Below are positions 61,468 to 64,000 of a DNA stretch of 64,000 nt, one piece after another (position 1 is the stretch's first letter; every line of letters starts with the position of its first letter). The notes beneath the pieces are model-generated. The model made no database searches. It had not been told where the DNA came from and worked only from the letters and a program-made list of their open reading frames with translations. Made by a program: the position numbers and the translations under genes. Source of the DNA: QKMZ01 sp012965515 (GTDB lineage Bacteria; Cyanobacteriota; Vampirovibrionia; Obscuribacterales; Obscuribacteraceae); NCBI GenBank assembly GCA_937879965.1, contig CALFMP010000036.1, forward strand, positions 372,001 through 436,000, written 5' to 3'.

Positions 61468-63033
61468 CTATAGCTGAGTGTCCGGTCTTTGCGAGATGGA
61501 CATCTTTGAGACTACGCCGCGCGTGACTGCGTCGGCGACGCTGCCGTATTGGTTGATGAGCAGCAAGGGGTAAATGCCCAGAATCAGGATAGACAAGCTG
61601 AGCGCCCAACCAACAAACTTTTCGGTGGGTCTGGCATCTGACAAGTGACCTTGCCACTTAGCCATGAGAGGACCGAAGAAGAGGCGCTTGAAAAGCCAGA
61701 GCATGTAGCCTGCTGTCAAGATAACGCCGGTGCACGCAATCACGATTGATGTTTGAACCAGTGCGTGGTGCGGTGCTGTAGCCAGCGCCATAGGCGATGT
61801 GTAGGCACCATAGAAGACGGCTGCTTCGGCTACGAATCCGGAGAGACCAGGCAAGCCGAGGTTAGCCATAACTGCGAACATCCACATATAGAAGACGTAC
61901 GGCATTTCTTTTGCGAGTCCACCACCGATTTCGTGGATGTCACGGGTATGAGTGCGTTCGTAAATGCAGCCGACCAGGAAGAACAGGACGGCCGAGATGA
62001 CGCCGTGGCTGATCATTTGGAAGATGGCGCCGTTGACAGCCGCTGCCGACAGGGAGCCGAGACCCAGCAAAACGAAGCCCATGTGGCTGACGCTGGAGAA
62101 AGCGATGATGCGCTTCATGTCTGTCTGGACCAGGCAAGCCATTGCCGCCCAAACAATATTGAATGCGCCCAAAACCATTATCCAGTGACCGTAATCGATG
62201 AATACTGTCGGGAAGAAATCCATGCAGATTCGGACCAAGCCGTACGAGCCCATTTTGAGCAGCAGTCCGGCAAGGATCATTGAAATCGGGGTTGGCGCTT
62301 CAACGTGAGCATCCGGCAACCATGTGTGGAACGGGAAGGACGGAAGCTTGATGATGAAAGCGAGGAAGAAACCGAGGAAGGCGATCAGCTGAGCTGATTT
62401 CGGCAGGAGCGGTGCAGCTTGCGCCAGTCTTACCATGTCAAACGTGGCCAGTCCCGGGTTGTCGATTGTCAATGCGAAGTAGAGGTACAGCAGGCCGCCC
62501 AACATGAGCACGCCGCCGAAAAAGGTGTACAGCAGGAATTTCATCGCTGCGTAATCGCGTCTGGGACCACCCCAGATTGCGATCAAGAAGTACATCGGCA
62601 CCAGCTCCAATTCGTACATGACGAAGAATTGCAGCAGGTCAAGAGATACGAATACTCCGAGAATCGAGAGTGTCAGGAGCATTACGAAGGAGTAAAAAAG
62701 TTTCGGTCGATTGTCACCGATTGATTCGGATGCAAGCACCGCCATCAAGGTCACGAATGCTGTCAGGACTACCAGGCAGAGGCTCAAGCCGTCGACGCCG
62801 ACGTGATACTGCACCGGAAACGGTGTCGTAATCCAGGTGACGATTTGTTCGAATTGATAGCCCGCGGTACCGGGTTTGAATGACTGGGTGGCGAAAGCAG
62901 AAAGCCCGACCATCGCGGCGCTGAATGCAATTGCCAGCTTTCGTGCCCACTCGGGTGGCATCAGCGCGATGGCGACGGAACCGATGAGGGGTGTCAAGAG
63001 AATAGCTGTGAGAATCGACTGAGGTTGGTCCAC
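61468..63033 (-). CDS. nuoM: NADH dehydrogenase subunit M
   Basis: A 521-residue antiporter-like subunit of respiratory complex I with about 14 transmembrane helices. Marker segments: MYELELVPMYFLIAIWGG with the functional Glu, YAAMKFLLYTFFGGVLML, KLPSFPFHTWLPDAHVEAPT and ISMILAGLLLKMGSYGLVRI. The GTG start has GGAG eight bases ahead. In complex I it lies in the membrane arm and takes part in proton pumping. It faces away from nuoL here, an unusual arrangement, since the two normally run in one direction. Confidence 0.96.
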   Translation of the reverse strand: MDQPQSILTAILLTPLIGSVAIALMPPEWARKLAIAFSAAMVGLSAFATQSFKPGTAGYQFEQIVTWITTPFPVQYHVGVDGLSLCLVVLTAFVTLMAVLASESIGDNRPKLFYSFVMLLTLSILGVFVSLDLLQFFVMYELELVPMYFLIAIWGGPRRDYAAMKFLLYTFFGGVLMLGGLLYLYFALTIDNPGLATFDMVRLAQAAPLLPKSAQLIAFLGFFLAFIIKLPSFPFHTWLPDAHVEAPTPISMILAGLLLKMGSYGLVRICMDFFPTVFIDYGHWIMVLGAFNIVWAAMACLVQTDMKRIIAFSSVSHMGFVLLGLGSLSAAAVNGAIFQMISHGVISAVLFFLVGCIYERTHTRDIHEIGGGLAKEMPYVFYMWMFAVMANLGLPGLSGFVAEAAVFYGAYTSPMALATAPHHALVQTSIVIACTGVILTAGYMLWLFKRLFFGPLMAKWQGHLSDARPTEKFVGWALSLSILILGIYPLLLINQYGSVADAVTRGVVSKMSISQRPDTQL

Positions 63034-63405
63034 TTCAAACTCCGATTGATTTATTTGTCTGCCGCTCTGACGTATTTGCAGATTTGCAGAGTCTGGCGAA
63101 CGAGGCCAGAAAGTTTCTAAATTATGCGAGACAAGTATATCGAGGTGTCGAGCGCCATGCCAGGAAGAACCACTTAAAACGGGCTTACAGATGAGATGTT
63201 GAAATGAAAAATCTTCTCACTCAAAGAAACACTATAAATATCAACCGTACTTAATCCGCAGCCAACACGATGGCACTAATATTGATGTGCGATCGTTGGA
63301 CTAAGTGTGAAAAACCTCTTGGGAACAGCGAGTAGGCAATCAAGAAGTTCTTGAATATCGGCGACAAAATAGGCGAATCAAAAGCCAAAGCAAAAGGATA
63401 GTCTC
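63034..63405. other. divergent promoter region between nuoM and nuoL
   Basis: 372 bases without a supported gene. AT-rich elements CTATAAAT (63232-63239) and TTGAAA (63199-63204) occur but are 28 bases apart, too far for one promoter. It should hold promoters for both respiratory genes. Confidence 0.4.
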
Positions 63406-64000
63406 GTGGATCAATCAATTGATTACTGGCGTCAGGTAATCGAACTGTCACCTTGGATCGTGGCAACGCCATTCCTGGTGGGATTCGGCATCATCATTCT
63501 GAATTCACTTGTTGGTTCGAGTACCAAACTAGTCAAGACTCTATCCATGGTGGCATCCGTAGGCGGTGTGCTCTACGGCTTCATCCACTCGCTCTTGTTG
63601 TTCCAAGCGCTGGTCAAGTTTCCTGAGCTGGCGCCCTGGGTCAAGAACATTCCTTATTTCACATCTGCAAGTTTCACCTTCACGGTCGGATGTTTAATCG
63701 ACAATCTCGCCGTCTTTATGATGATCGTCGTCACTTCCGTCAGCTTGCTGGTGCAGATATATACACACGGCTATATGCGGGAAGATCCTGGATATTCGCG
63801 CTTCTATTGCTATCTAAGTTTGTTCACAGGCTCGATGCTCGGGCTCGTTGTTTCGACAAACCTTTTCCAATCATTCATCTTCTGGGAACTCGTAGGTGTC
63901 TGCAGCTACTTCCTGATCGGATTCTGGTGGAATAAACCCAGCGCCGCTGAAGCCTGCATGAAAGCATTCGTCATCAATAGAGTTGGTGACTTTGGATTCC
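63406..64000 (+). CDS. nuoL: NADH dehydrogenase subunit L (3' cut by window)
   Basis: The first 198 residues of complex I subunit L. The GTG start at 63406 has AAAAGGA upstream. The sequence includes VGCLIDNLAVFMMIVVTSVS, VQIYTHGYMREDPGYSRFY, FWELVGVCSYFLIGFWW and AFVINRVGDFGF, which are hallmark NuoL segments with the functional Glu in the WELVG stretch. The rest lies outside the window. NuoL is the distal proton-pumping subunit of complex I. It is divergent from nuoM. Confidence 0.95.
   Translation, partial: MDQSIDYWRQVIELSPWIVATPFLVGFGIIILNSLVGSSTKLVKTLSMVASVGGVLYGFIHSLLLFQALVKFPELAPWVKNIPYFTSASFTFTVGCLIDNLAVFMMIVVTSVSLLVQIYTHGYMREDPGYSRFYCYLSLFTGSMLGLVVSTNLFQSFIFWELVGVCSYFLIGFWWNKPSAAEACMKAFVINRVGDFGF

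Overview
The window reads as a densely coded, chromosomal stretch of a Gram-negative (diderm) bacterium with roughly even base composition. No rRNA, tRNA, CRISPR array, insertion sequence or phage gene was seen. LpxI (lipid A synthesis), many signal peptides, L,D-transpeptidase, LytM peptidase and PgeF point to an outer membrane and peptidoglycan. The mix of type III glutamine synthetase, caspase-like and CHAT proteins, TadE/TadG-like proteins and a very large share of exported TPR or low-complexity proteins would fit a non-photosynthetic relative of Cyanobacteria (Vampirovibrionia/Obscuribacterales type). That placement is an inference from gene content, not a demonstrated identity.

Layout. 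1-5300: end of an AIM24/TIGR00266 protein, a TPR lipoprotein-like gene, leftward cell-wall enzymes (YkuD, M23), topoisomerase IB, and a methyltransferase. 5500-9600: exported and TPR proteins, including a one-unit copy of a repeat that recurs 11 times in the 940-residue protein at 34909-37731. 9700-14900: a rightward run of two TadE-like proteins, one TadG-like protein, a leucine-rich-repeat protein and a caspase-fold protease. 15100-20000: LpxI, a TPR protein and a membrane-associated protein with a JAMM-like motif. 20200-23000: YjbQ family enzyme plus glutamine synthetase III, closed by a strong terminator. 23100-26000: CGNR regulator and a flavin-oxidase-like gene facing away from each other around a 28-bp palindrome, then an acidic, histidine-rich, proline-repeat protein. 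26200-31300: GGDEF-EAL protein with a translationally coupled membrane protein, then exported proteins including a Spy/CpxP-like one. 31300-34700: YdeP-type molybdopterin oxidoreductase and a sorbosone-type dehydrogenase, divergent. 34900-37700: the 11-repeat protein. 37800-45850: BipA, RsgA, family 1 glycosidase, SDR, 2-hydroxyacid dehydrogenase, GlpD. 46200-52800: a CHAT-type protein lacking the usual catalytic residues and two convergent exported proteins sharing one domain. 53200-60300: SDR plus PgeF, CAP-domain and VWA proteins with overlapping genes, another TadG-like protein. 60400-64000: threonine aldolase and the divergently placed NADH dehydrogenase subunits NuoM and NuoL.

How it fits together. 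Most genes serve the cell envelope or respiration and central metabolism. The most unusual content is (i) the EF-hand-like 82-residue repeat family, (ii) the TadE/TadG-LRR-caspase run with its inverted-repeat leader, (iii) the CGNR/oxidase palindrome, (iv) REP-like palindromes at several gene ends, one pair of which forms a REPIN-like doublet, and (v) the inactive-looking CHAT domain. Start codons were often moved inward from the longest reading frame to a site with a ribosome binding site; GTG and TTG starts are common here.
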